DNA of 64,000 bases from Acidobacteriota bacterium (GTDB lineage: Bacteria; Acidobacteriota; Terriglobia; Bryobacterales; Bryobacteraceae), in NCBI GenBank assembly GCA_016185425.1, contig JACPNQ010000014.1, positions 119,205 to 183,204 of the forward strand, given 5' to 3'. Position numbers and translations under genes: made by a program. The notes beneath the pieces were generated by a model, which saw only the letters and a list, made by a program, of their open reading frames with translations, made no database searches and was not told the origin of the DNA. Below are positions 8,769 through 17,765 of the stretch, in pieces (within the stretch, counting starts at the first letter, position 1; every line of letters begins with the position of its first letter).

Positions 8769-9413
8769 TTAGCCGCGTACTCCGGCCAAAGACGTAGTTA
8801 GGCTTTCGAGTATCTCCAACCCCGTCCGCCGCCGTATCTCGTCCGCCAGCCGGGCCATCGAAACCTGCGCCAGCACGATTCCGCTTGCACCTCGTCTTGC
8901 CAGATCTTCGGCCGACGTCAAGAGCCGCCGGTCGTGTTCTTCCCGCTCTCCGCGCAACAATGCCTCCAGTGCGCCCGCATCGCAACTCACCTCGATTCCG
9001 GCTCCCGGCCGGTAATGCCGCAGCCACGCAATCGATGTCTCGACTGTCGATTCGAACGTGGCGACCAACCCAATACTGCCCGCGAACGTAACCGCCGCCC
9101 GCTTCAGCATCGGCTCATCGATTTTGATGACACGCGCGGTACAACCGTTTCGAATTGCCGCCATCTCCTCCGGCCCCAACGCCGAACAAGTCACCAAAGC
9201 CGTCTTTACGCCGTATGTTTCCACCGCCTGACCGATCAAGTCCCGCAGCCTGGAGATAACCCGCGGCCAATCCTTTTCCCGCAGGTCTTCCATCACGCCT
9301 TCATCCAGAATGTTGACCGGATGCAGGTCCGCGGCCGCCCGCAAGTAGAATTCCGCGACTGGTTCCACCGCCGCGCGTGACGCATGGAGCAGCAACAGCT
9401 CATGCGCCCCCAA
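8769..9413 (-). CDS. Asp/Glu/hydantoin racemase superfamily protein
   Basis: A 214-residue protein of the aspartate/glutamate racemase fold. The first catalytic cysteine is present (Cys76 in LVTCSALGP). The position expected to hold the second cysteine reads LAQVSMARL, with Gln183 there, so a two-base racemase mechanism looks unlikely and a decarboxylase- or isomerase-like activity is possible. The start is a TTG at 9413 preceded by GGAAGG. It overlaps the end of the upstream TPR-protein gene by 14 bases, so both are probably translated from one mRNA. Confidence 0.7.
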   Translation of the reverse strand: MGAHELLLLHASRAAVEPVAEFYLRAAADLHPVNILDEGVMEDLREKDWPRVISRLRDLIGQAVETYGVKTALVTCSALGPEEMAAIRNGCTARVIKIDEPMLKRAAVTFAGSIGLVATFESTVETSIAWLRHYRPGAGIEVSCDAGALEALLRGEREEHDRRLLTSAEDLARRGASGIVLAQVSMARLADEIRRRTGLEILESLTTSLAGVRG

Positions 9414-10575
9414 TCCACACCTTCCGCACCCGGAGCGTGCCGTGAATCTTGTTATCGAACTTCTCCGACTGCCGTCGCTGTAAGGTCACCGATACCCAGC
9501 TCCCGCCCGGCGGCGACGTGAACTCCACAGCCATTCGCTCCGGAGCCATCGGCGTCGAAACGTCCAGACGCCGTGGATCGGTCGCGTCATAGATTCGGAA
9601 GAATGGCCGTTGGTCGGTGTTGAGACCGTCTGCCACCGCATCCGCCGAAAACTTCCACCGTCCACCCGGCAGAAACGTCTGTTCGGTCAGGTTGCCGTAG
9701 GCGGTGTTTTCCAAACCGTCGAACGTCAGCAACAAGCCGTCCTCGAACTGGGCCGCTACATGCGGATGCGGCGCCAGGATCCAGTCCATCCGGCTCCCCG
9801 TTACCTCGCGACTGAAGTGGGAATTAAAGATCCGGTTCGTCCACGGATACCCATCCTGTTTCTCCGCCCCCGCCCAACTCTCCATAGCGCCGGCGTAATC
9901 CTTCTTCACACCAACCAGATACTCTATCCATTGGTTCCGCAGCGCCGGTGTCACTGCGTCTCTTTGCCGCATCCAGGCGTACGCCGCGTCCGCCTCCGGC
10001 CGGCGGTCCGCGATCAGGTAAGCGACCCAGGCCCGCGCCGCGTCGCCCCTCGGCCGTCCCTCACCGCCCGGTGCCGACGCATGGTTCCCCGCCGCATCGG
10101 ACTGTTTGGTCAACTCATCCGGCAGCCCGCTACCCGGATCGGGTATGACTTCCTTAAGGATCCGGCCCACCGTCATCTCGCTTCGCGACAGGTAGCGAAA
10201 AATGACGTTGTCATACGCAGGCGTCAGTTCCAGAACATGCCGGACGTGGGGTGTGGAACGTTCGAGCTCCCCATTTGCGACCGCGAAATTGACGACCCGT
10301 ATCAGCACGGGAGGAACGTTCGGCCCCAATTTCACCGCCTGCCCGAAGGCATCCCGTGCGCCGGTCGTGTCGCCCGCCGCCGCCCTCTCCTCGGCTATAT
10401 CACTCCACACAAATGGGTTAAGGGGTTCGTTGGAGGCGGTTTTCAGTAAATTCCCGCATATCCCCAGTCGGCAAATGGGGTGACCCGACGGAAGCCCCGC
10501 GGCATGTCCAAAAACATATGCCACGCCGCCCGCCAGGACTATCCCCGCGAGAGCAATGGCGATAAGGCGAATCAT
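9400..10575 (-). CDS. Membrane-anchored TPR-like protein, unknown function
   Basis: I start at ATG 10575, preceded by GGAG; the longer open frame reaching 10923 would run antisense through the NusG-like gene and has no coding character. The 391-residue protein begins with one membrane helix or signal anchor (IRLIAIALAGIVLAGGVAYV). Helical repeat-like stretches follow (WSDIAEERAAAGDTTGARDA, VRHVLELTPAYDNVIFRYL). The C-terminal ~120 residues are beta-rich, compatible with a carbohydrate-binding-like sandwich. It diverges from the exopolysaccharide operon, which suggests but does not show a role in it. Confidence 0.65.
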   Translation of the reverse strand: MIRLIAIALAGIVLAGGVAYVFGHAAGLPSGHPICRLGICGNLLKTASNEPLNPFVWSDIAEERAAAGDTTGARDAFGQAVKLGPNVPPVLIRVVNFAVANGELERSTPHVRHVLELTPAYDNVIFRYLSRSEMTVGRILKEVIPDPGSGLPDELTKQSDAAGNHASAPGGEGRPRGDAARAWVAYLIADRRPEADAAYAWMRQRDAVTPALRNQWIEYLVGVKKDYAGAMESWAGAEKQDGYPWTNRIFNSHFSREVTGSRMDWILAPHPHVAAQFEDGLLLTFDGLENTAYGNLTEQTFLPGGRWKFSADAVADGLNTDQRPFFRIYDATDPRRLDVSTPMAPERMAVEFTSPPGGSWVSVTLQRRQSEKFDNKIHGTLRVRKVWIGGA

Positions 10576-10619
10576 CACTCCATCTAGTATGCATTGCTGC
10601 CTTCTGTAAGCGAACTCGA

Positions 10620-10650
10620 TTGACATTTGCAGTACATTCGCCGATGCTAA
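10620..10650 (+). promoter_or_regulatory. Possible promoter of the exopolysaccharide operon
   Basis: An exact TTGACA lies at 10620-10625 in the divergent gap. The best -10 candidate is TGCTAA at 10645-10650 with a long 19-base spacer, so the call is weak. Transcription from here would produce a leader of about 95 bases containing the two hairpins at 10693-10735. Confidence 0.25.
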
Positions 10651-10692
10651 AGAATTCAAAACTGTAAATTGCGCTGGCGGCCAGAGCCGAGT

Positions 10693-10735
10693 TTCGCCCT
10701 GGGACCGAAAAGGGCGAAGCCTGTCCTCGTACAGG
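10693..10735 (+). promoter_or_regulatory. Two tandem hairpins in the leader of the NusG-like gene
   Basis: Hairpin 1 has perfect 8-base arms, TTCGCCCT at 10693-10700 and AGGGCGAA at 10711-10718, around a 10-base loop. Hairpin 2 follows after one base: CCTGT at 10720-10724 and ACAGG at 10731-10735 with a 6-base loop. There is no T-run after either, so they do not look like ordinary terminators. They end 15 bases before the ATG of the NusG paralogue. Specialised NusG proteins often act at RNA or pause signals in polysaccharide operon leaders, so this could be such a target; that link is inference. Confidence 0.5.
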
Positions 10736-10750
10736 CGGAAAGCGTGACTG

Positions 10751-11266
10751 ATGCAATCAGAGCGACGCGACGGCGAGTGGTTTGCTGTACGAGTCCGGTC
10801 GAACTTCGAAAGCCTCACCGCACGGTCGCTGGACTGCCGGGGCGTCCGCTGTTTCGTGCCGATGTACAAGGCGCGCCGCCAGTGGTCGGATCGGGTAAAG
10901 GTTTTAGACCTGCCGTTATTCACTGGATACGTATTTTGCCTGCTACAGGCTCCCCGATTTCGGCCGATTCTTGAGACGCCTGGTGTCGTCCAGGTTGTTG
11001 GAACGGGTACAACCCCGGTCCCGGTGGAACCGCACGAAATGGATGCTCTTCACAGGATTGCCGGCTGCGGGAGCGAAACCCTGCCGTGGCCTTATCTCAG
11101 CGCCGGGCAACGAGTGCGGATGCGGGCGGGAGCCCTGAAAGACGTAGAAGGGATTTTGGCGACAGCCGGTGATCGTCATCGTGTCGTGGTGAATGTTGAA
11201 CTTTTGCAGCGTTCGGTGGCGGTGAGCGTCGAACGCTTAGACCTGGAGCCCATATGGCCGCAATGA
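10751..11266 (+). CDS. Specialised NusG paralogue (RfaH/UpxY/LoaP-like antiterminator)
   Basis: A 171-residue protein with an NGN domain at residues ~8-105 (EWFAVRVRSNFESLTARSL, then VLDLPLFTGYVFC) and a C-terminal KOW domain at ~117-165 (AGQRVRMRAGALKDVEGIL). It binds RNA polymerase and, in the specialised subfamilies, promotes processive transcription of long polysaccharide operons. Its position as first gene of a ~14 kb same-strand run with very short gaps fits that role better than housekeeping NusG, which would lie beside secE and ribosomal genes. It overlaps the next gene by 13 bases. Confidence 0.88.
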   Translation: MQSERRDGEWFAVRVRSNFESLTARSLDCRGVRCFVPMYKARRQWSDRVKVLDLPLFTGYVFCLLQAPRFRPILETPGVVQVVGTGTTPVPVEPHEMDALHRIAGCGSETLPWPYLSAGQRVRMRAGALKDVEGILATAGDRHRVVVNVELLQRSVAVSVERLDLEPIWPQ

Positions 11267-11544
11267 TTAAACGACGAACCAAAATGGTCAGCATTCGACT
11301 TCTGGACGACGAGTACCGCCGCCTGAAGGAGCTTTGCGAAGCCAAAGGCGCGCGGAGTGTCTCGGACTTGGCAAGGGACGCCATGTTCCGGATGCTGTCT
11401 CCTTCCACGCCTGACGCCGACCCGAACGCTCTCGAGCACCGCGTGCGGACGCTCGATCAGAAGGTCGCCCGATTGGGAGAGCAGATGGAGGAGATCTCCA
11501 GCCGCCTCGAACGCGGCAGGGGGGCGGCTACGTGGGCCGGTTGA
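11254..11544 (+). CDS. Ribbon-helix-helix-like protein with C-terminal coiled coil
   Basis: 96 residues. Residues ~10-46 (KMVSIRLLDDEYRRLKEL, then SVSDLARDAM) fit a ribbon-helix-helix DNA-binding fold of the CopG/Arc kind: a short basic beta strand followed by two helices. Residues ~58-90 form a heptad helix (LEHRVRTLDQKVARLGEQM). I prefer ATG 11254, five bases after GGAG, over ATG 11263. It overlaps both neighbours (nusG-like and export protein), so it is made with the exopolysaccharide machinery. A local regulator is the obvious guess; a structural coiled-coil partner is the alternative. Confidence 0.65.
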   Translation: MAAMIKRRTKMVSIRLLDDEYRRLKELCEAKGARSVSDLARDAMFRMLSPSTPDADPNALEHRVRTLDQKVARLGEQMEEISSRLERGRGAATWAG

Positions 11545-12491
11545 AATTCCTTCTACTCGCGATTTTGGCGGCCTGGAGTCAGACGGCGGGGGATCAGAAT
11601 CGGAAGAGCACTTATATTCTCGGTGCCGACGATCAGATCGCGATTCACGTTCTTGATCTCGAGGAGTTTTCCGAGGGCCAATCCGGCAAAGACCGGATGT
11701 ACCGAATCGACTTGCGCGGCATGGTAAACCTGCCGCTTGTCGGCCGGCTTCACGCAGCCGGGCAGACCGTCGAGCAGGTCGAAGCGACGCTCGCGGAGCG
11801 ATTGAAGGAATACCTCAAGACCCCCAGCGTTACCGTCACCGTTGCCGAGTACAAGAGCCAGCCGATCTCGGTAATCGGACAAGTGCAAACCCCCGGCGTG
11901 CACCAGTTGCAGGGCAGAAAGAGTCTGCTGGAAGTCATATCGGTCGTCGGCGGCTTGAAGCCGGAAGCCGGACATCAGATCAAGATCACTCGCAAGGTCG
12001 AGTACGGCTCCATCCCGCTACCGAGCGCGAAGCCCGATAGCACCGGCCAATTTAGTGTTGCCGAGGTGAGTGTGAAGCGGATTCTCAACGCCGAAAGCCC
12101 GGAGGAGAACATTCAGATTCAGCCTTTCGACGTCATCTCCGTTCCTAAAGCCGAGCTGGTTTACGTCGTCGGAAACGTGAAGCGGTCGGGTGGCATTGTC
12201 CTCGGTGATCGCGAGAAGGTGACCGCATTGCAGGCGCTCTCCATGGCCGAAGGACTGGACAGAGACGCATCGAGCAATACCGCGAAAATCCTGCGTAAGC
12301 CGGCCAATGGCGGGGAACGGCAGGAGATCCTCGTTGCCCTCGGCGACATTCTAAAAGGCAAGAAGTCCGATGTGCCGATGGAGCCGGACGACATCCTCTT
12401 CGTCCCGTCAAGCGTCGGGAAGAAGGTCGCATTACGGTCCCTGGAAGCGGCAATCTCCATCGGAACCGGCCTTGCGATTTTCCGGCGATAG
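11532..12491 (+). CDS. Polysaccharide export protein (Wza-like, Poly_export + SLBB)
   Basis: Outer-membrane/periplasmic export component of a Wzx/Wzy-type exopolysaccharide system. The 319-residue product starts at GTG 11532 with a signal peptide (KFLLLAILAAWSQTAG). A Poly_export domain covers ~25-105 (YILGADDQIAIHVLDLEEF, then VNLPLVGRLHAAGQTVEQVE). Two SLBB segments follow near 110-160 (PISVIGQVQTPGVHQLQGRK) and 208-265 (VYVVGNVKRSGGIVLGD). No lipobox cysteine is visible, so it is not obviously a lipoprotein like E. coli Wza. The C-terminal helix (LRSLEAAISIGTGLAIF) could be the pore helix. Confidence 0.9.
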   Translation: MGRLKFLLLAILAAWSQTAGDQNRKSTYILGADDQIAIHVLDLEEFSEGQSGKDRMYRIDLRGMVNLPLVGRLHAAGQTVEQVEATLAERLKEYLKTPSVTVTVAEYKSQPISVIGQVQTPGVHQLQGRKSLLEVISVVGGLKPEAGHQIKITRKVEYGSIPLPSAKPDSTGQFSVAEVSVKRILNAESPEENIQIQPFDVISVPKAELVYVVGNVKRSGGIVLGDREKVTALQALSMAEGLDRDASSNTAKILRKPANGGERQEILVALGDILKGKKSDVPMEPDDILFVPSSVGKKVALRSLEAAISIGTGLAIFRR

Positions 12492-12517
12492 CGTCCGGCG
12501 GAGGAATAAATATTCTA

Positions 12518-15094
12518 ATGGACGGAATGAACGACGGAACGCAGAATCCCGGACTACCGGAAGACGCGGCGGATGCATGGCGGCGCGGAAGAGCGTCCGT
12601 AACCGGAACCCCTGTTGGAGCTTCGCGAAGCGGAACGGAAGCATCGTCGCCTGATGGCGAAGCGCCGTCCCGGCCCGGACGCAATGCGCAGTCGGAGATC
12701 TCCGGCGGGAGCAGAATCTCGATTCCCCGCCAACTGCCCGATCCCGGCGCCTGGGCCGCACCGATTGAACTGCAGCCGGGCGTTCACTATAAGGCATTCA
12801 CTCTGCCGCCCGGCTATGTCCCGAGCTATCCCATCCCGCCCGGACAGGGCAAGGAGGGCGAACAGCAAACGAGCGGCCTGGTGGAATATTGGCGGCTTCT
12901 TCGCCGCCGGCGCGGCGTCGTTGCACTGATCGCCGCGATCGGCCTGATATTGGCTGTTTTGATCACGCTGCCGATGACTCCCGTCTACACAGCCCGTACG
13001 TCGGTCGAAATCCAGGACACGAACCAGGACTTCCTGAACATGAAGAGCGTTCAGCAGTTCTCGTCCGAATCCGGCGGCTGGATGTTGATGACCGACATTC
13101 AAACGCACATCCGCGTGCTGCAAAGCATGACTCTGCTCGACCGCGCAGCCAAGAAGATGTCCCAGAACCTGCCGCCGTCGCCGGCGCAGGAGCCCGGGCG
13201 CATGAGCGCGTGGCGCCGGGCGCTCAATCTGCCTGAGCAGCAGGCGGAAGATAGCCGGGTGACCGCGCTATCAATGGCTCGAGGCTCCGTTCGCGCGCGA
13301 GCGCAGGGGCAGACTCGAATCATCGAAATCTCGGCAGACAGCACGGATAAGCAGATGGCCGCCGAGTTTGTGAACGTGCTGACCAATGAGTTTATCGAGC
13401 AAAACATGGAAGCGCGATGGCAGCAGACCCAAAAGACCGGGGACTGGCTGGCCCGCCAATTGGACGAAATGAAGATCAAGCTGGAGCGCAGCGAAGATCA
13501 GCTCCAGGATTATGCCCGGAGAAGCGGGTTGCTCTTCACGGCCGAAAAGAGCAGCGTCAGTGAAGATCGACTGAAGCAACTGCAACAGGCTCTGAGCGCC
13601 GCAACGGCGGAACGAGTCTCCAAGCAGAGCCGCTTTGAGATGGCAAAGAACGCTTCGCCGGAGAGTTTGCCCGACGTCATTAACGACGCAGGTCTCCGTG
13701 ACCTGCAAGGCAAGCTGACGGAGCTCCAGCGCCAGGCCGCGGAACTGAAAGCTACGTACAACGACAAGTATCCGAAGCTCCAGAAGCTGGACCCGCAAGT
13801 ACGCTGGCTGGAAAGCCAGGTTCAACGGGAGCGCGCGGCGATCCTGGCCAAAATCAAAAATGAAAATGACGAAGCAGTCCGGAAGGAAAGCCTTCTTCGC
13901 GCCGACTATGAGACACAGGCGAGGCTCGTCCGCGACGAAGGCGAGAAGGGCGTCCATTATGGCATCCTCAAACGCGAGGTCGATTCCAACCGGCAGTTGT
14001 ACGAATCGATGCTGCAGCGGGTGAAGGAAGCCTCTCTCGCCGGCGCGCTGCGCGCCAGCAATATCCGCGTCGTCGACCCGGCCCGCACGCCGGGCGCGCC
14101 GTCGCGTCCCAATTTGCCCAATAACGCGTTCCTTGGACTGCTGGGAGGATTGCTCTGCGGTGTTGCCTTTGTCGTCACCACCGATAAGGCGAACAACACA
14201 TTCCGCGATCCCGGTGACGTTCAGTTCTATCTCAACTTACCGGAGTTAGGTGTGATTCCCTCGGAAAAGGCCCAGGTGGGCTCCTACGCCAAGCGAAAGC
14301 TGAAAGCCGCGGTTCACAACGAAAAGCTTTTGCTGTCGGGTAATCCGGGCGGTGCAGAGCTGACCCAGCGAATTGAACTGACCGTTCATCAACAAAAGAC
14401 CTCGATGCTGGCCGAAAGCTTTCGCGCCACGCTTACTTCCATCCTCTTCTCCGGCGAAAACGGTCAACGGCCGCGCGCGCTTGTCGTCACCAGCTCGGGG
14501 CCAGGCGAAGGGAAGAGCACCGTTGTCAGTAACCTCGCGGCGGCACTGGGAGAGATCCATCAGCGAGTGCTGTTGATCGACGCCGACACGCGCAAGCCGC
14601 GTCAGCACGACATCTTCGGCGTTCCAAACGACACCGGCCTAACTACTCTGCTTCTCGACACCCGCAGTCCCGGCGACGTCGACCTCGAAGAGGTCATTCT
14701 CCCCACTCGCGTTAACGGTGTCTTTATTATGCCTGCCGGCCCCGCCGTCGCGTCCATCACGAATCTCCTCTATTCAGGCCGAATGGAGGAGTACGTCGAA
14801 GTGCTCACGAGAATGTTCGATGTTGTGCTCATCGATACACCGCCGATGTTACAGATTCCCGATGCCCGTGTTCTTGGCCGTATGGCCGGCGGTGTCGTCC
14901 TCGTTCTGCGCACCGCGCGGACGACGCGCGACGCCGCGCTCGCCGTACGCCAGCGCCTGCAGGAGGACGGGACCAGGATCCTGGGAACCATCTTGAACGA
15001 CTGGAACCCCAAGGCATCGCCGGGCGGATACTACGGCTACCGTCAGGGCTACTATCAGTCGTACAAGAGCTACTACAGCGGCAAGAACGCGTAA
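12518..15094 (+). CDS. Wzc-type chain-length regulator / bacterial tyrosine kinase
   Basis: An 858-residue inner-membrane protein coupling polymer length control to tyrosine phosphorylation. After a Pro/Gly-rich cytosolic extension of ~120 residues comes TM1 (~134-155), a Wzz periplasmic region with long coiled coils, and TM2 (~534-555). The C-terminal BY-kinase has Walker A SGPGEGKST (~residue 662), Walker A' VLLIDADTRKP, and Walker B VVLIDTPPM. The tail is a tyrosine cluster (GGYYGYRQGYYQSYKSYY), the autophosphorylation site of this family. All kinase motifs are intact. The long N-terminal extension is unusual. Confidence 0.93.
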   Translation: MDGMNDGTQNPGLPEDAADAWRRGRASVTGTPVGASRSGTEASSPDGEAPSRPGRNAQSEISGGSRISIPRQLPDPGAWAAPIELQPGVHYKAFTLPPGYVPSYPIPPGQGKEGEQQTSGLVEYWRLLRRRRGVVALIAAIGLILAVLITLPMTPVYTARTSVEIQDTNQDFLNMKSVQQFSSESGGWMLMTDIQTHIRVLQSMTLLDRAAKKMSQNLPPSPAQEPGRMSAWRRALNLPEQQAEDSRVTALSMARGSVRARAQGQTRIIEISADSTDKQMAAEFVNVLTNEFIEQNMEARWQQTQKTGDWLARQLDEMKIKLERSEDQLQDYARRSGLLFTAEKSSVSEDRLKQLQQALSAATAERVSKQSRFEMAKNASPESLPDVINDAGLRDLQGKLTELQRQAAELKATYNDKYPKLQKLDPQVRWLESQVQRERAAILAKIKNENDEAVRKESLLRADYETQARLVRDEGEKGVHYGILKREVDSNRQLYESMLQRVKEASLAGALRASNIRVVDPARTPGAPSRPNLPNNAFLGLLGGLLCGVAFVVTTDKANNTFRDPGDVQFYLNLPELGVIPSEKAQVGSYAKRKLKAAVHNEKLLLSGNPGGAELTQRIELTVHQQKTSMLAESFRATLTSILFSGENGQRPRALVVTSSGPGEGKSTVVSNLAAALGEIHQRVLLIDADTRKPRQHDIFGVPNDTGLTTLLLDTRSPGDVDLEEVILPTRVNGVFIMPAGPAVASITNLLYSGRMEEYVEVLTRMFDVVLIDTPPMLQIPDARVLGRMAGGVVLVLRTARTTRDAALAVRQRLQEDGTRILGTILNDWNPKASPGGYYGYRQGYYQSYKSYYSGKNA

Positions 15095-15114
15095 TCTTGC
15101 GGCGTAATTTCGCG

Positions 15115-16434
15115 ATGAACCTGAATACCGGGGCCGCGCCCACGGCCATGCGCGGGACGTTGGCGCGGATTGGCTACTTCTCCACGGGCGCTCGGCTCGC
15201 GCAGCTCGCGCTCCGCGCCGTGACCGTTCCGCTTTCCATCAGTCTGCTGGGCACGGAGAATTACGGATATTGGTTGGCCATTGGGAGCTTTACGGCGTGG
15301 TTCACCGTCAGCGACCTCGGCATCGGCCAGATCGCCCTTAGTCGCCTGGCCGAGCGGGCCGGTGACGGCGATGCCGCAGGCGCCCGCGCTGTCGTAGCTT
15401 TCGCGAATCGCCTTTATCTGACCCTAGCGATGGCGCTAGCCACCGCGTTTTTGCTCGCCTATGCGGCTTCCGCCAGTTCAAACCTCCTGGCGGGCGAGTC
15501 TCGAAGCGCGCCGCGCACCGCGATCGACCTCTGCTTTCTTGCCGCCGGACTGTCGCTCGCCGTCGCAACGGCCCTCAATGCCGCGGCCATCCTCAACCAG
15601 GCAACGCTGAAAGTGGAGCGAATCTATGTGGCGAATACTGTCAGTCCGTTGGTCAGCCTGATCGTTTTGTCAGTCTACCGCCTTACCGGTGCACCGATTT
15701 CTCTCGCCGGATATGCCGGCGTAATGAGTCTGCCGCCCATTCTCTCCGCGGCCGGACTATATCTCTTCACGTTCACAAGAGAGCGATCGTTCCGGCCAAG
15801 CGGTGAGATGATGGAGCGCATTCCGGCGAAGAGGTTGATCGCGTCCTCGGCTTCGTTGATTGTTATTCAACTCTGCGATCTCGCCATCTTCTACACGCCG
15901 GTAGTCTACGTCACTCGCACGATGGGGCCCACGGCCGCGGCCGTCTATGGTGTCACGGCCTCCATCTTCATGATCGGCGTGAATCTCTGCTTCGGCTGGG
16001 GGCAGCCCCACATCGCCGCCTATACAATCGCCATGAAGGATCGGAATACCGCTTGGATTGCCGCGCAGCACCGCTCGTTGCTGCTCCGCACCATCGGCGC
16101 GTTTGCGGTTGGCGCGGCCATACTAATCGTCGCGGGTCAATTTCTCATCGGTGTCTACACGGCTCATCACATTGACGTGCCGCAACACCTGATCGCATGG
16201 ATGGCGGCGTTCTACACGCTCATCGTCGCATCCCAGCAGAATGGATTCCTGCTTCTCGGCCTCGGTATGGAGAAGTGGCGGGCCATCCTGCAGACGGCAA
16301 ATGCGATCGCTCTACTCGCGGGTCTTTTTACGATGGGACGGACGGGTGCTCTTTGGCTGATCTTTCCGTTGGCCTGTATTAGCCTGGCGGCGGACGCGTT
16401 CCTCTCGTTACGATTCGCCGGCCGCCGCCTATGA
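15115..16434 (+). CDS. Wzx-type lipid-linked oligosaccharide flippase
   Basis: A polytopic membrane protein of ~439 residues with about 12-14 predicted helices, matching the polysaccharide transporter (MOP) family that moves undecaprenyl-linked repeat units across the inner membrane. The stretch LLGTENYGYWLAIGSFTAWF near residue 45 is the usual N-terminal helix region of Wzx proteins. A TTG at 15097 would add six residues; neither start has a strong ribosome site. The stop overlaps the next gene as ATGA. Confidence 0.85.
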   Translation: MNLNTGAAPTAMRGTLARIGYFSTGARLAQLALRAVTVPLSISLLGTENYGYWLAIGSFTAWFTVSDLGIGQIALSRLAERAGDGDAAGARAVVAFANRLYLTLAMALATAFLLAYAASASSNLLAGESRSAPRTAIDLCFLAAGLSLAVATALNAAAILNQATLKVERIYVANTVSPLVSLIVLSVYRLTGAPISLAGYAGVMSLPPILSAAGLYLFTFTRERSFRPSGEMMERIPAKRLIASSASLIVIQLCDLAIFYTPVVYVTRTMGPTAAAVYGVTASIFMIGVNLCFGWGQPHIAAYTIAMKDRNTAWIAAQHRSLLLRTIGAFAVGAAILIVAGQFLIGVYTAHHIDVPQHLIAWMAAFYTLIVASQQNGFLLLGLGMEKWRAILQTANAIALLAGLFTMGRTGALWLIFPLACISLAADAFLSLRFAGRRL

Positions 16435-17756
16435 ACGAGATAGTCAATCTGTATTGGCTGCACGTGATCGTAATTGGGTCCGCCTTGGCGGTCACCGTTT
16501 ACAGGCACTTGTATAACCTGTTGGCTCCCGCGCCGGCGTTCTGCATCGCGCTTACCTACAGCTTCTTCTCTGACTTCCTGGTTCGCGGTTATGAGGATAG
16601 CGTTGTCGCAGTCATTCCGCCCGCGCAGCTCTTGGCGTATCAGCTCATCGTCCTCGCCGTTTACGTACTCACCGTCGCTACGGCCCTCTCCCTTCGCCCA
16701 AGCCCAGGCGCAAATATCTCGCCCCGGTACTGGAATAACGGAGTTGCCGAGATCCGCTGTGAGCTCGTCGGATGGGGCGGGGCAATCCTCGATATCGTCA
16801 AACGCCTGGTGATGACAGAGTGGGACGTTGCGGAGGCAATCTCGCAATCCCTGGGCCCTCGAGGCGGAAATTCCTGGAGCTCGGGTGCGAGTTTGGGCGA
16901 CGGAACATTCATCCTGGCGGCAACACTTATCCTCCTTCCCGCCAGCGGAGTCTGTTTCGGTACGCTGCTCACCAGCCCGGCGGCGACTTTCACCCGCCGC
17001 ATCCGCGCCGCGGCCGGTCTTCTTCTCATCCTTGCCCTGTTATACAGCTACGGCTCCCGCACCTATTTCGCGGTCCCGCTCATCTATGCGTGCGCGCGCT
17101 ACTCATACGCCAGCGTGAGTCTTCTCCGGCGGTGCGCGGTGTGGGTGGCCCTGGCCGCACTGATCGCCGTGGTCTTTTCGATGATGTATCAATACCGCAG
17201 CGGCGGGATCAACGCGCTACTGGAACGGGGGCAGCCCGTCGAAGTCGGCAATATCCAATATCACCAGGACGATAGTTATTACCGGATCCTTTATGCCGCC
17301 TACATCGCGGAAACTACCAACGAGTCGCTCGATGCCAGCCACTTTTTCTATACGATTGCGGTCAATCCCATTCCCCGGTATTTCTGGAATGACAAGCCTG
17401 CCCTGCTCGATGACTTCTGGCTGGATTACAAACCTTACTACGTGACGATGACCTTCCTTGGCGAGTCAATTGCTCTGTTCGGTCTGTGGGCTGGTCCCAT
17501 CGCCAGTCTGTTTTTCCTTTTCGCACTCTACCGGCTCCTGACGGTTTGCTATTCCACCGTCATGCGGCGGCCCCTTGGTCTTGGCGTCTACTTCATCGTG
17601 CTCTTCTATGTGTCGCAGTGCCTGCGTTCCATGATGAGCCTCACCATGTCGCTGTACTTTCCGTTTGCGATCCTGGCGTTGAGTCTCATACTCAAGGGCG
17701 GTCGAACCGTCCGGCGGCCGCTGTTGCACGGAATCGGGAGCCCGGTTGCCGGTTAG
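16431..17756 (+). CDS. Wzy-type polysaccharide polymerase
   Basis: 441 residues with about ten membrane helices and a large periplasmic loop. The C-terminal third contains NPIPRYFWNDKPALLDDFW and TMTFLGESIALFGLWAGPI, the kind of Wzy loop and helix that carries conserved acidic and proline residues. It would polymerise flipped repeat units at the periplasmic face. ATGA overlap with the flippase and a 9-base gap to the next glycosyltransferase support one operon. Wzy proteins are very divergent, so the call rests largely on topology and context. Confidence 0.78.
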   Translation: MNEIVNLYWLHVIVIGSALAVTVYRHLYNLLAPAPAFCIALTYSFFSDFLVRGYEDSVVAVIPPAQLLAYQLIVLAVYVLTVATALSLRPSPGANISPRYWNNGVAEIRCELVGWGGAILDIVKRLVMTEWDVAEAISQSLGPRGGNSWSSGASLGDGTFILAATLILLPASGVCFGTLLTSPAATFTRRIRAAAGLLLILALLYSYGSRTYFAVPLIYACARYSYASVSLLRRCAVWVALAALIAVVFSMMYQYRSGGINALLERGQPVEVGNIQYHQDDSYYRILYAAYIAETTNESLDASHFFYTIAVNPIPRYFWNDKPALLDDFWLDYKPYYVTMTFLGESIALFGLWAGPIASLFFLFALYRLLTVCYSTVMRRPLGLGVYFIVLFYVSQCLRSMMSLTMSLYFPFAILALSLILKGGRTVRRPLLHGIGSPVAG

Positions 17757-17765
17757 CAGCGCCGC

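Noticed and set aside
10576..10923. N-terminal extension of the minus-strand TPR protein to 10923
   Set aside because: It would run antisense through the NusG-like gene and its leader; ATG 10575 has GGAG and a membrane helix directly after it.
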